Positions 33,518 to 41,247 of a stretch of DNA of 64,000 bases are shown here, in pieces. This stretch comes from Eubacteriales bacterium (GTDB lineage Bacteria; Bacillota; Clostridia; Lachnospirales; Lachnospiraceae). The notes under the pieces are model-generated. The model was not told where the DNA came from and did no database searches. It saw nothing but the letters and a program-made list of their open reading frames with translations. Position 1 is the first letter of the stretch. Each line of letters opens with the position of its first letter. Made by a program: the position numbers and the translations under genes. The stretch covers positions 30,472 to 94,471 of the forward strand of contig JAUNOY010000010.1 in assembly GCA_030536995.1 (NCBI GenBank), given 5' to 3'.

Positions 33518-35245
33518 TTACTCTTCAAACGGAGTCTTAAGCATCCTTCCCTCATTTACAAGGTATACACCTCTCGGTGTGATTCTTATCTCCGGAATGA
33601 CCGGAAGAGCCATAAAGGATAATGTAATAAACGGATCAAAGCCTTTCGGAATCCCCATTTCATGGGCTTTTGGTATCATCTTTGCAAGAAGCTCATTTAC
33701 TGTCTCATATCCGGCATCACTCATCAGCCCCATTACCGGAAGCGGCAATGTTCCAAATACCTCTCCGCCGCACACCAGAACGTATCCGCCCCTGGTACGC
33801 TTCAATTCTTGAACTGCAATATACATATCCCGGTCATTGTCCCCTATAACAATGATATTATGGGAATCATGAGATACACTGGATGCGATAGCTCCGCCGC
33901 GAAGCCCAAAGCCTTTTACTATTCCCACGCCTATTTTACCTGTATTTTTATGGCGCTCAATCACAGAAATCTTCTGATATGTATCATCTGATACGAAATA
34001 ATCTGTCCCGCCTGAAGAAACTCTCGGAACATCCTCAAACACATCCTCCGTTGTAATCTGTCCCTCCATCATCTGAAGAACATGTGCTTTTTTTCCAGGA
34101 TGAATAAGTCTGAGATTTTCCTCTGAAAATTCTCCGATATGAATCGTATCTTTAAGCTGCAAAGAGCAGGGTTTAATCTCCAGAGCCTCGTCTCTGATAA
34201 TCTTTCTTCCACGGTAATAAACATCCGAAACATGGAGAGTCTCCAAATCATCAAGGATGACAAAATCAGCCTGGTATCCGGGCGCAATAGCTCCCAAATG
34301 CTCCAGTTTGTAACATCTTGCCGCATGAATCGTCGCCATCTTCAGTGCCTCTTTCACCGGAAGCCCAAGCTCCACAGAACGTCTCACATTGTAATTAATA
34401 TGACCTTCTCTTCTAATTTCCTCAATGTGCTTATCATCCGTACAGAAACAAAATCCATCGGTATCTGTCTGGTTCTCTACAATTCCCTTTACAATAGCAT
34501 CCAGATTACGCGCAGCACTACCTTCCCGAATATGTACATACATTCCGTTTCTGCGCTCTTGCATCGCATATTCATAATCTACGCACTCGTGGTCTGTGCA
34601 TATACCCGCCAGCGCATAAGCTGCCAGATCCCCTCTTGAAAGAAACGGAGCATGACCATCCCTTACTTTTCCCTCAAAAAGTCGAAGCTTCTCATGCATG
34701 GAAACTGCCCCTGAAATTACAGAGGGTGCATCCATCACCTCGCCCAACCCCAAAACTCTTGGATTATTGAGATAACTTTTCATTTTCCCGGCAGTTAAAG
34801 CACATCCATTATCATCCACAGAAGTCGCCGGTACGCAGGAAGGCATCATAACGTAAACATTTGCCGGGACATCTTCCGTCTGCGCCAGAATATAATCAAT
34901 CCCCTGTATTCCGGAAACATTGGCAGATTCATGCGGATCCACAATAAAGGTAGTTGTTCCGCACTGCGCAGCCTGACGAATCAGTTCTCCCGGAGTCACA
35001 AGCGTAGACTCCAAATGAAGATGACTGTCAATAAACCCCGGACAGATAATTTTCCCTGTAAGGTCAATTTCTTCTTTTCCATCGTAAGATCCCACCCCCA
35101 GAATCTTTCCGTCGGAAACGGCCACATCTCCTTCCACAAACTCCCCTGTCTGAGAAAGAAATACCTGTGCATTCTTAAACACAAGGTCTGCCTTCTCCAG
35201 TCCTCTTGCCATCTTTGAATACTTCCGATAGTTTTCAAGTTCCAT
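33518..35245 (-). CDS. ade: Adenine deaminase (575 aa)
   Basis: Converts adenine to hypoxanthine in purine salvage. Amidohydrolase fold with the metal motif PGFIDSHLHLESTLVTP (about 69-85), VDPHESANV, and the C-terminal adenine-deaminase domain (about 420-570) with GGAIASSVSHDSHNIIVIG. Full family length. Last gene of the leftward run that starts at trxB; 52 bases after trmL. Confidence 0.95.
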   Translation of the reverse strand: MELENYRKYSKMARGLEKADLVFKNAQVFLSQTGEFVEGDVAVSDGKILGVGSYDGKEEIDLTGKIICPGFIDSHLHLESTLVTPGELIRQAAQCGTTTFIVDPHESANVSGIQGIDYILAQTEDVPANVYVMMPSCVPATSVDDNGCALTAGKMKSYLNNPRVLGLGEVMDAPSVISGAVSMHEKLRLFEGKVRDGHAPFLSRGDLAAYALAGICTDHECVDYEYAMQERRNGMYVHIREGSAARNLDAIVKGIVENQTDTDGFCFCTDDKHIEEIRREGHINYNVRRSVELGLPVKEALKMATIHAARCYKLEHLGAIAPGYQADFVILDDLETLHVSDVYYRGRKIIRDEALEIKPCSLQLKDTIHIGEFSEENLRLIHPGKKAHVLQMMEGQITTEDVFEDVPRVSSGGTDYFVSDDTYQKISVIERHKNTGKIGVGIVKGFGLRGGAIASSVSHDSHNIIVIGDNDRDMYIAVQELKRTRGGYVLVCGGEVFGTLPLPVMGLMSDAGYETVNELLAKMIPKAHEMGIPKGFDPFITLSFMALPVIPEIRITPRGVYLVNEGRMLKTPFEE

Positions 35246-35297
35246 TATATTTCTTCCTCCTTTTCATATAGTTTTCACTTTTATAACAATTTCACTA

Positions 35298-35795
35298 TTA
35301 CCACTGTAAATGATGAAGATGCCCCTCAAGATTCATGTGATCAAAATTGTTCTGTCTCAGCGCCTCATACAGCACAATTGCCACAGAATTGCTGAGATTT
35401 AGAGAACGGATATCTCCAATCATGGGAATACGAACACAGGTATCCGGATGATTGACAAGAATCTCCTCCGGAATTCCGGCACTCTCTTTTCCAAACATGA
35501 TATAACAATCTTCCTCATACTCTACTTCTGTGTAGGTATGCTGCGCTTTTGTAGTCGCGTAATAAATCTTAGCGCCCGGATTTCTCTGAAGAAAATCTTC
35601 ATAATTCAAATAAGTCGTCACATCCAGATCTTTCCAGTAATCCATTCCTGCGCGTTTGATTGCTTTTTCGTTCAACAGGAAACCAAGGGGTTCTATAAGA
35701 TGAAGCCTTGTTCCCGTCGCCACACAGGTACGTCCGATATTCCCCGTATTCGCAGGAATCTCAGGCTCATGAAGTACAATATTAAGCTTTGCCAT
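35298..35795 (-). CDS. trmL: tRNA (cytidine/uridine-34-2'-O)-methyltransferase TrmL
   Basis: SPOUT-class methyltransferase acting on the wobble base of certain leucine tRNAs. Recognisable by NIVLHEPEIPANTGNIGRTC at the N-terminus, FGKESAGIPEEIL (about 122) and IPMIGDIRSLNLSNSVAIVLYE, which form the SAM-binding trefoil knot. 165 residues is the usual size. Confidence 0.94.
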   Translation of the reverse strand: MAKLNIVLHEPEIPANTGNIGRTCVATGTRLHLIEPLGFLLNEKAIKRAGMDYWKDLDVTTYLNYEDFLQRNPGAKIYYATTKAQHTYTEVEYEEDCYIMFGKESAGIPEEILVNHPDTCVRIPMIGDIRSLNLSNSVAIVLYEALRQNNFDHMNLEGHLHHLQW

Positions 35796-35815
35796 GATTC
35801 TTTTCCTCCAACTCT

Positions 35816-36418
35816 TTACTTCTGTATTTTTTGGATTTCATCCACCGCAGGACGCTCCAGATATCTTGCATTTGCTCCACTGTACAGCAAACGGTCATTC
35901 CCGGAATTTGCCTGCCCGATAACTGCTGCCATGAATCCTTTTCTTTTAAGCTCCTGCACCAGAGCTTCTCCGCCGCGAATCCCAATGAGAATAGCTCCTC
36001 CTGATAAAAGTCTGTAAGGGTTTATATCAAACACTTCACATACTTCTACCGTTTCCTGACGGATTGGCACTTTTCTCAAATCAGCCTCCAGCCCCACGGA
36101 AGAGGCCTCCGCCATCTTCCACAATCCACTCAGAAAGCCGCCTTCTTTAAGAGCAAAGAGCGCTGATGCTCCTGCCTCCTCTGCCGCCTTCCACGCTTCT
36201 CCTTCACAGCTTCCCACACCATAATCTGTAAGAAGCGATTTACAATTATATAAAAAGCCCGGTGAAAATAATTTCCCAAGCTTTTCTTTCTCTGATTCTG
36301 AAATAATGGAAGTCCCCTCAAGGGCAATCGCCCCGGCAACAAGAATCTCGTCACCGGGTGTAAGTCTTCCTGTAACCTCTGCCTGCAATGCCTCCATTGC
36401 TGCTTTTCCAAGTTTCAT
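35816..36418 (-). CDS. AIR-synthase-related protein, orphan C-terminal-domain type (200 aa)
   Basis: Resembles the C-terminal half of PurM/HypE/ThiL-type ATP-binding proteins (GDEILVAGAIALEGTSII; FSPGFLYNCKSLLTDYGV; LFALKEGGFLSGLWKMAEASSVGLEADLRKVPI; GGAILIGIRGGEALVQELKRKGF). The N-terminal ATP-binding half is missing, so it cannot work as AIR synthase or HypE in the usual way. The ATG at 36418 is preceded by GAGGT; an in-frame start at 36451 would overlap the upstream mini-gene. Function unknown. Confidence 0.75.
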   Translation of the reverse strand: MKLGKAAMEALQAEVTGRLTPGDEILVAGAIALEGTSIISESEKEKLGKLFSPGFLYNCKSLLTDYGVGSCEGEAWKAAEEAGASALFALKEGGFLSGLWKMAEASSVGLEADLRKVPIRQETVEVCEVFDINPYRLLSGGAILIGIRGGEALVQELKRKGFMAAVIGQANSGNDRLLYSGANARYLERPAVDEIQKIQK

Positions 36419-36434
36419 ACATGATACCTCATAC

Positions 36435-36539
36435 TTACAGAAGATATGCAAGTGCAGTCGGAACTACCATTGCAAGCACGATAATCACTGCAATAATTGC
36501 TGTTATAATTTTTCTTTTTTTCGGATCAAACATTCCCAT
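36435..36539 (-). CDS. 34-residue single-pass membrane peptide
   Basis: Starts MGMFDPKKRK followed by one hydrophobic helix (IITAIIAVIIVLAMVVPTALAYLL). AGGTG lies 7 bases before the ATG and the stop is 16 bases before the AIR-related gene. The positively charged start and a single apolar helix suggest a membrane-inserted regulator or a subunit. I recall similar short peptides in Lachnospiraceae but cannot name a function. Confidence 0.6.
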   Translation of the reverse strand: MGMFDPKKRKIITAIIAVIIVLAMVVPTALAYLL

Positions 36540-36579
36540 TTTTTTCACCTCTTGTTTTTTTATTGGGAGTGTTCAAAAA

Positions 36580-38241
36580 TCATAAACACTCCAGTTCTTT
36601 GCTGATGTCTGTAACAGATGCATTATTTGTCAGACGATCGCGATTGGTGTAATCGAAAAGTAAAACTCTGTTATCAGCCAGAATCTCAATATGGGCAGTT
36701 TTTGGAATTTTATTCATTCGTCTGTATTCCCAGACCGCTTTTTCACATGATTTCTGGTCACGGGCAAAAGACGGACGGCTCTTTAAATTTTCCCTCAGAT
36801 AAAGATCGCAGATCATCCTGTCCGATACAGTTTCCTCTGAAACACCTTCCACTGTCCTGAGAAATTCCAGTAAAATCTCGTAGCGACGCATTCTTGTATG
36901 GGAAACACTGCTGTAGCCTTTTGTCTCATAGAATTCTCCCAGTCTTTCATACAAAGAAAAACTGTCTTCAAAAAATCCTTCCACATACTTCAGAGTATTT
37001 TGGAATTGTCCACTATTATAATATATTTCCACCATATTTTCCACAGTTTTCAGCTTTAAAACATCCCGATAGGAAAGCCATCTGGTGGATAATACCTCAT
37101 ACGGTTCCTGTTCCTTGTGAACAATCCCATATTCCTCTGACATCTCCTTCATAAAAGAACCTTTCAGAACCTTCAAAAAGCCAAGCTGAAGCTGCTGTGG
37201 TTTCAGGGCATACACATCATTAAAAGATTTCCGGAAACTGTTGTAATCCTCATAGGGAAGCCCTGCAATAAGATCAAGATGCTGATGAATATTTCCAAAG
37301 CTGTGAATCCTGTTTACAATTCCTGCAAGCTTCTCGAAATTCATAGTTCTGCGGATTGCCTTAATTGTTTGCGGATTGGTTGACTGCACACCAATTTCAA
37401 GCTGAATCAACCCGGGACGCATATCTGACATAAGTTCCAGTTCCTCTTCATTAAGCAAATCTGCCGAAATCTCAAAATGAAAATTTGTAATCCCATTGTC
37501 ATGTTCTTTGATATACTTCCAGATTGACACAGCATGATCATGCTTACAGTTAAAGGTGCGGTCTACAAATTTCACCTGAGGAACTTTGTTATCAATAAAA
37601 AACTGTAATTCCCGCTTTACCAGTTCCAAATCGCGAAACCTTAACTTTTTATCCACAGAGGAAAGACAGTAGCTACAGGCAAACGGACAGCCTCTGCTGC
37701 TTTCATAATAAATAATACGGTTTTGAAAATCCTCAAGGTCTTTGTACACAAATGGCACACGGCTCAAATCCATAATTTCTCTCCAGCCATTATTGTGTAT
37801 TTCCCCATTGTTTCTAAATACAATCCCTTTAATCTCTGTTAATTTTGTTATATTTTCTACATAATGGCCGGCAAGCTCTCTGAAGGTTTCCTCCCCTTCT
37901 CCAAGCATTACTCCCGTGAAATGAGGATTTTCCACAAGAAAAGTCTCTGCATCAAAAGAAACCTCCGGTCCACCTGCCCAAAATACGGTATCCGGAAGTA
38001 TTTTGGCCAGATCCCGCATCAGTTCTTTTACAAAAGTAATATTCCAGATATAACAGGAAACGCATAGAACGTCCGGCGCTTCCAAATAGATGTCTCTGAG
38101 AATATCATCTTTTGGCTGATTTATAGTATACTCCTTCAAAACAACCTGCTTCTCATACTCCTCTGCATAGCTTTTCAAATCATATACCGCTAAATTGGAA
38201 TGTATGTATTTGGCATTACATGCCACTAATAAAATCTTCAT
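36580..38241 (-). CDS. B12-binding-domain radical SAM protein (553 aa)
   Basis: N-terminal cobalamin-binding-like Rossmann domain (about 1-140, KILLVACNAKYIHSNLAVYDLK), then a radical SAM core with the cluster cysteines in SSRGCPFACSYCLSS (about 180). The C-terminal ~150 residues match the DUF4080-type extension. The reaction is unknown; members are usually annotated only as B12-binding radical SAM proteins. The ATG at 38241 is chosen over one at 38304, which lies inside the trxA terminator. Confidence 0.9.
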   Translation of the reverse strand: MKILLVACNAKYIHSNLAVYDLKSYAEEYEKQVVLKEYTINQPKDDILRDIYLEAPDVLCVSCYIWNITFVKELMRDLAKILPDTVFWAGGPEVSFDAETFLVENPHFTGVMLGEGEETFRELAGHYVENITKLTEIKGIVFRNNGEIHNNGWREIMDLSRVPFVYKDLEDFQNRIIYYESSRGCPFACSYCLSSVDKKLRFRDLELVKRELQFFIDNKVPQVKFVDRTFNCKHDHAVSIWKYIKEHDNGITNFHFEISADLLNEEELELMSDMRPGLIQLEIGVQSTNPQTIKAIRRTMNFEKLAGIVNRIHSFGNIHQHLDLIAGLPYEDYNSFRKSFNDVYALKPQQLQLGFLKVLKGSFMKEMSEEYGIVHKEQEPYEVLSTRWLSYRDVLKLKTVENMVEIYYNSGQFQNTLKYVEGFFEDSFSLYERLGEFYETKGYSSVSHTRMRRYEILLEFLRTVEGVSEETVSDRMICDLYLRENLKSRPSFARDQKSCEKAVWEYRRMNKIPKTAHIEILADNRVLLFDYTNRDRLTNNASVTDISKELECL

Positions 38242-38274
38242 CAAATATGACTCTCCGTTCAAATGTATGTGAAT

Positions 38275-38301
38275 GAAAAAAGCAGCGCAGCATTGCCGCG
38301 C
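38275..38301 (-). terminator. Terminator after trxA
   Basis: On the minus strand GCGCGGC-AAT-GCTGCGC (one G-T wobble) is followed by TGC and TTTTTT. It separates the trxBA pair from the radical SAM gene, though read-through is likely since no separate promoter is evident. Confidence 0.7.
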
Positions 38302-38312
38302 CACCCATCTTT

Positions 38313-38615
38313 TTATTCATCCAGCGCCTGTTTCAGAGTTTCTCTGGAGTTAAGACCTACCAGACGCTCAATCTCTCTGCCATCCCGGAAAATAATCATT
38401 GTCGGAATGCTCATAATCTGAAACTGCTGAGCCAGCATTGGCTCTTCGTCCACATTTACTTTTCCTACACAGTAGCCTTCTTCTGCAAGCTGATCTATAA
38501 TGGGAGCCTGACGTTTACACGGTCCGCACCAGGTTGCCCAAAAGTCTACAAGTACAGGTTTCTCTGATTTCAATACTTCCGCTTGAAAATTCTGTGCTGT
38601 AAAAGTTTTTGCCAT
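38313..38615 (-). CDS. trxA: Thioredoxin
   Basis: 100-residue disulfide reductase with the active site WATWCGPCKRQAP (about 28-40) and the cis-Pro loop SIPTMIIFRDG. Cytoplasmic. It lies 32 bases after trxB, a natural enzyme-substrate pair. Confidence 0.97.
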   Translation of the reverse strand: MAKTFTAQNFQAEVLKSEKPVLVDFWATWCGPCKRQAPIIDQLAEEGYCVGKVNVDEEPMLAQQFQIMSIPTMIIFRDGREIERLVGLNSRETLKQALDE

Positions 38616-38647
38616 AATTTTTCTCCTTTATTATAAATTAAACGTAA

Positions 38648-39547
38648 TCACTTATTCCTGTTTCTTACATATTTACCCGCTGAAATCCCAGCCGTACACC
38701 CCTCATGCACAGCTTTCGCAATCTGAAGGAGTCCTCCTGTGCAGTCGCCTGCCGCATACATTCCAGGAATCGTGGTTTCCATATCTGCATTTACCTTTAT
38801 ATTCCCCTTTGCATCAAGTTCTGCCCCCATCTGACGGGCAATTTCCGCACTTCCGGCAGTTCCAAGAGCAATGAATATACCATCAGCACGAGCAAGGACT
38901 GCCTCATTTTCCTGAGCCTTCACATCCCCTTCCAGACGGATTCCGGATACTTTTTCTTCTCCCTCTATAGACTGTATTTTCATAGTATTTACCTGAATAT
39001 CTGTTTCTCTGGTAAATTCAGGTTCTTTACCATTTGTATAAATCGTTACTGAAGAGGCGGTATTCTGAAGTTCTCCCGCTTCATGAAGAGCAAAATCGCC
39101 ATTCCCCACAACCGCAACATCTTTACCTCTGTAGAAAAAGGCATCACATACTGCACAGTAACTCACACCTTTTCCCTCAAATTCCTTAAGTCCCGGAATC
39201 TTCGGAGCCACGCGCCTGCTTCCGGTGGCAAGAATCAGACTTATGCTTTCAAATTCCCCTTCGGTTGTTTTAATCTGAAAGGTATCAAAGCCTTCCACTG
39301 CAAGGACTTGAGCGTCAATAATACGAACTCCCAGAGCTCTCGCCTGTGCAAGTCCTGTCTCGTAAAGCTCCTGACCTGACATGGGGCTGGCAAGACCATA
39401 GTAATTTTCAATTTTTTCAGCCTTTTCCAGAGCGCCGATCCCGTTATTTATCACAAGTGGCTCCATATTTCCTCTGGCTGCATACAGAGCTGCTGAAATT
39501 CCGGCCGGTCCCGCTCCAATGATAATCACTTTTTCCAATTCTGTCAC
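38648..39547 (-). CDS. trxB: Thioredoxin reductase
   Basis: FAD/NAD(P)H enzyme of 299 residues. FAD motif IIGAGPAGISAALYAARG at the N-terminus, redox pair CAVC in YCAVCDAFFYRGKDV (about 133-137), NADPH-binding VVGNGDFALHEAGEL, and the C-terminal FAD motif GMYAAGDCTGGLLQIAKAVHEG. The active-site Cys pair is intact. In NADPH-dependent enzymes the nucleotide motif is usually GGGDSA; here GNGDFA is a small deviation that might affect cofactor choice. Confidence 0.95.
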   Translation of the reverse strand: MTELEKVIIIGAGPAGISAALYAARGNMEPLVINNGIGALEKAEKIENYYGLASPMSGQELYETGLAQARALGVRIIDAQVLAVEGFDTFQIKTTEGEFESISLILATGSRRVAPKIPGLKEFEGKGVSYCAVCDAFFYRGKDVAVVGNGDFALHEAGELQNTASSVTIYTNGKEPEFTRETDIQVNTMKIQSIEGEEKVSGIRLEGDVKAQENEAVLARADGIFIALGTAGSAEIARQMGAELDAKGNIKVNADMETTIPGMYAAGDCTGGLLQIAKAVHEGCTAGISAGKYVRNRNK

Positions 39548-39875
39548 CTTCTTTCTGTTTGTCTGTATCGTAATGGTTCAGCGTCTGCATAGTTCCCGCC
39601 AAATCATTCGTATATCTTTACTATACAACTATTCTGTCAAAATTTCCATCATTTACACATAACTTTTTCAAAAAAATCATACTTTCTTTATCAAAAAAGA
39701 TTTCCATGTTTTTTCGAAAAGGACTCTTTGTATTTTTACACATATCCAACCAGCGGATATAAAATCTTTTTATTATTTATAGACTTTATTGTATTAATTT
39801 TTCATATTTTTGAAATTATATCTTGCATTTTTTCAATAAGTATGGTAGTATTATAAAGTAGCAAATTGCTAACAA
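39548..39875. other. AT-rich intergenic region with two divergent promoters
   Basis: No gene. Leftward for trxB: TTGACA (39640-39635), 18 bp, GATATA (39616-39611). Rightward for tRNA-Phe: TTGCAT (39823-39828), 17 bp, TAGTAT (39846-39851). The rest is A/T-rich without repeats I consider meaningful. Confidence 0.6.
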
Positions 39876-39948
<73 letters not shown>

Positions 39949-39957
39949 TTTTTTATT

Positions 39958-39979
39958 GCCGGGAATAATCCCGGCATTT
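39958..39979 (+). terminator. Terminator of tRNA-Phe
   Basis: GCCGGGA-ATAA-TCCCGGC followed by ATTTTC; nine bases after the tRNA end. Confidence 0.8.
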
Positions 39980-39984
39980 TCTAT

Positions 39985-40041
39985 GAAGTCTATAAAACAA
40001 ATGACCCGGCCATCTGCCGGGTCATTTGTTTTATAGACTTC
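39985..40041. repeat. Perfect 26 bp inverted repeat with 5-base loop (bidirectional terminator)
   Basis: GAAGTCTATAAAACAAATGA plus CCCGGC pairs without mismatch to its complement around CATCT. The plus strand continues CTTTTTAAT. It lies 3 bases from the stop of the leftward LicD-like gene (40045), so it ends the surface-polymer cluster and backs up the tRNA terminator. The length and perfection are well beyond a usual terminator. Confidence 0.85.
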
Positions 40042-40044
40042 TTT

Positions 40045-41238
40045 TTAATAAATTTCTTTTTCTTTAATCCAGTATTTCTCTACTTTTTCCTGTTGCTTTG
40101 TCCTGCCTGTTTTTTCAAGAAGACTTATATAAATTTCCATAAGTTCCGCATCCGGTGCAAAAACCTCTTCTTCTTCCAGATAACGGTTCATCATTTTGCC
40201 GTACTCCTTCATTTCCCGCTCCAAACGAGGGTAATCTTCGTTCTTATAAAGATTTAGGATACGTGATTTCTTCTCCGTATATTGCTGTACAAGAGTTCTT
40301 CCTGCGCCCTTCATTTTTACATATTCCCACGCCCAGTCCAGATATTCTCTCCGTTTGCGGCCTTTTGCATCTTTCCTGTACAAGCGGTTTCTCTCTTTTA
40401 CAAGGGAATCCGCACTTCCTGCCTCTTGAAAAAATTCTTCACAGCCTACCCTTGCACTTGTAAGCACCGTCATCGAAGGCACATAAACTTCCTGAAGCTT
40501 CTTTTCATATCCTGAACCAAACCATACTTTAAGATATGTCTCCATATCCCCCGGTACAGAAAAAGAATATCCTTCCAAAACTGCTTTGTTTGTTTTCGAA
40601 AAAACTTCCGCAGGATAGTACAAAGTATTTTGCTTCAGTCTTATTACATACTCTTTTGTGTCAGGCACATTCTGTGTCTTACAAAGCTTCATATAAAGAT
40701 ACCTGCCGACTCTGGCTCTTCCGCCCAGAAACATAATTCCTACAGGAATTTTACACAGTCTGTCCCTGAATGAATATTTCACGGAACGCCCGTCACAAAA
40801 CTGTTTCCATCCTGTCTCCATCTGCTGATTCCATAAATGGCCCAGTCTGGATTTCATCTTACCTCTGAGAGGATATATGTCAATGCCAAGAGAAGGATAC
40901 TGTAAATTTCTTCCTTCATTTAAACGAAGACAAAGTGTGTCCGTATTTTCATACCGAAGGTAAAATCCCGAAAACCGTTTATTGCTATACATGGATTCTA
41001 CAGCTCTTTTTTCAGGCATTTCTTCCTGCGCCGCAACACGGAATCTCTCCATGTCCGCCGCTGTCATTAAAACCCCGCCGGAAAAAGGGCTATCCGGCAT
41101 ATTACCGCCACGGACCGCATGAAGAGCCAGTCTCGGTGTCAGAAAATAGGAAATCCCGTTTCTGCTGCATATTTTATCTATTTCCTTTAAAAGAGAAAAT
41201 ATCGTCTCTTGCTCTCTGTTCAACCTTTCAAACTCCAT
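40045..41238 (-). CDS. LicD-like protein lacking the acidic motif (397 aa)
   Basis: The first ~130 residues align by eye with the LicD domain of the next gene (SLLKEIDKICSRNGISYF), but the segment matching IPWDDDVDIYM reads MPDSPFSGGVLM, so the clustered aspartates are gone. The remainder is helical and basic and unrecognised. It is probably a catalytically inactive paralogue with a structural or regulatory role, or it binds substrate only. Last gene of the surface-polymer cluster, 9 bases after the active LicD homologue. Confidence 0.75.
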   Translation of the reverse strand: MEFERLNREQETIFSLLKEIDKICSRNGISYFLTPRLALHAVRGGNMPDSPFSGGVLMTAADMERFRVAAQEEMPEKRAVESMYSNKRFSGFYLRYENTDTLCLRLNEGRNLQYPSLGIDIYPLRGKMKSRLGHLWNQQMETGWKQFCDGRSVKYSFRDRLCKIPVGIMFLGGRARVGRYLYMKLCKTQNVPDTKEYVIRLKQNTLYYPAEVFSKTNKAVLEGYSFSVPGDMETYLKVWFGSGYEKKLQEVYVPSMTVLTSARVGCEEFFQEAGSADSLVKERNRLYRKDAKGRKRREYLDWAWEYVKMKGAGRTLVQQYTEKKSRILNLYKNEDYPRLEREMKEYGKMMNRYLEEEEVFAPDAELMEIYISLLEKTGRTKQQEKVEKYWIKEKEIY

Positions 41239-41247
41239 TTCTGTCCA

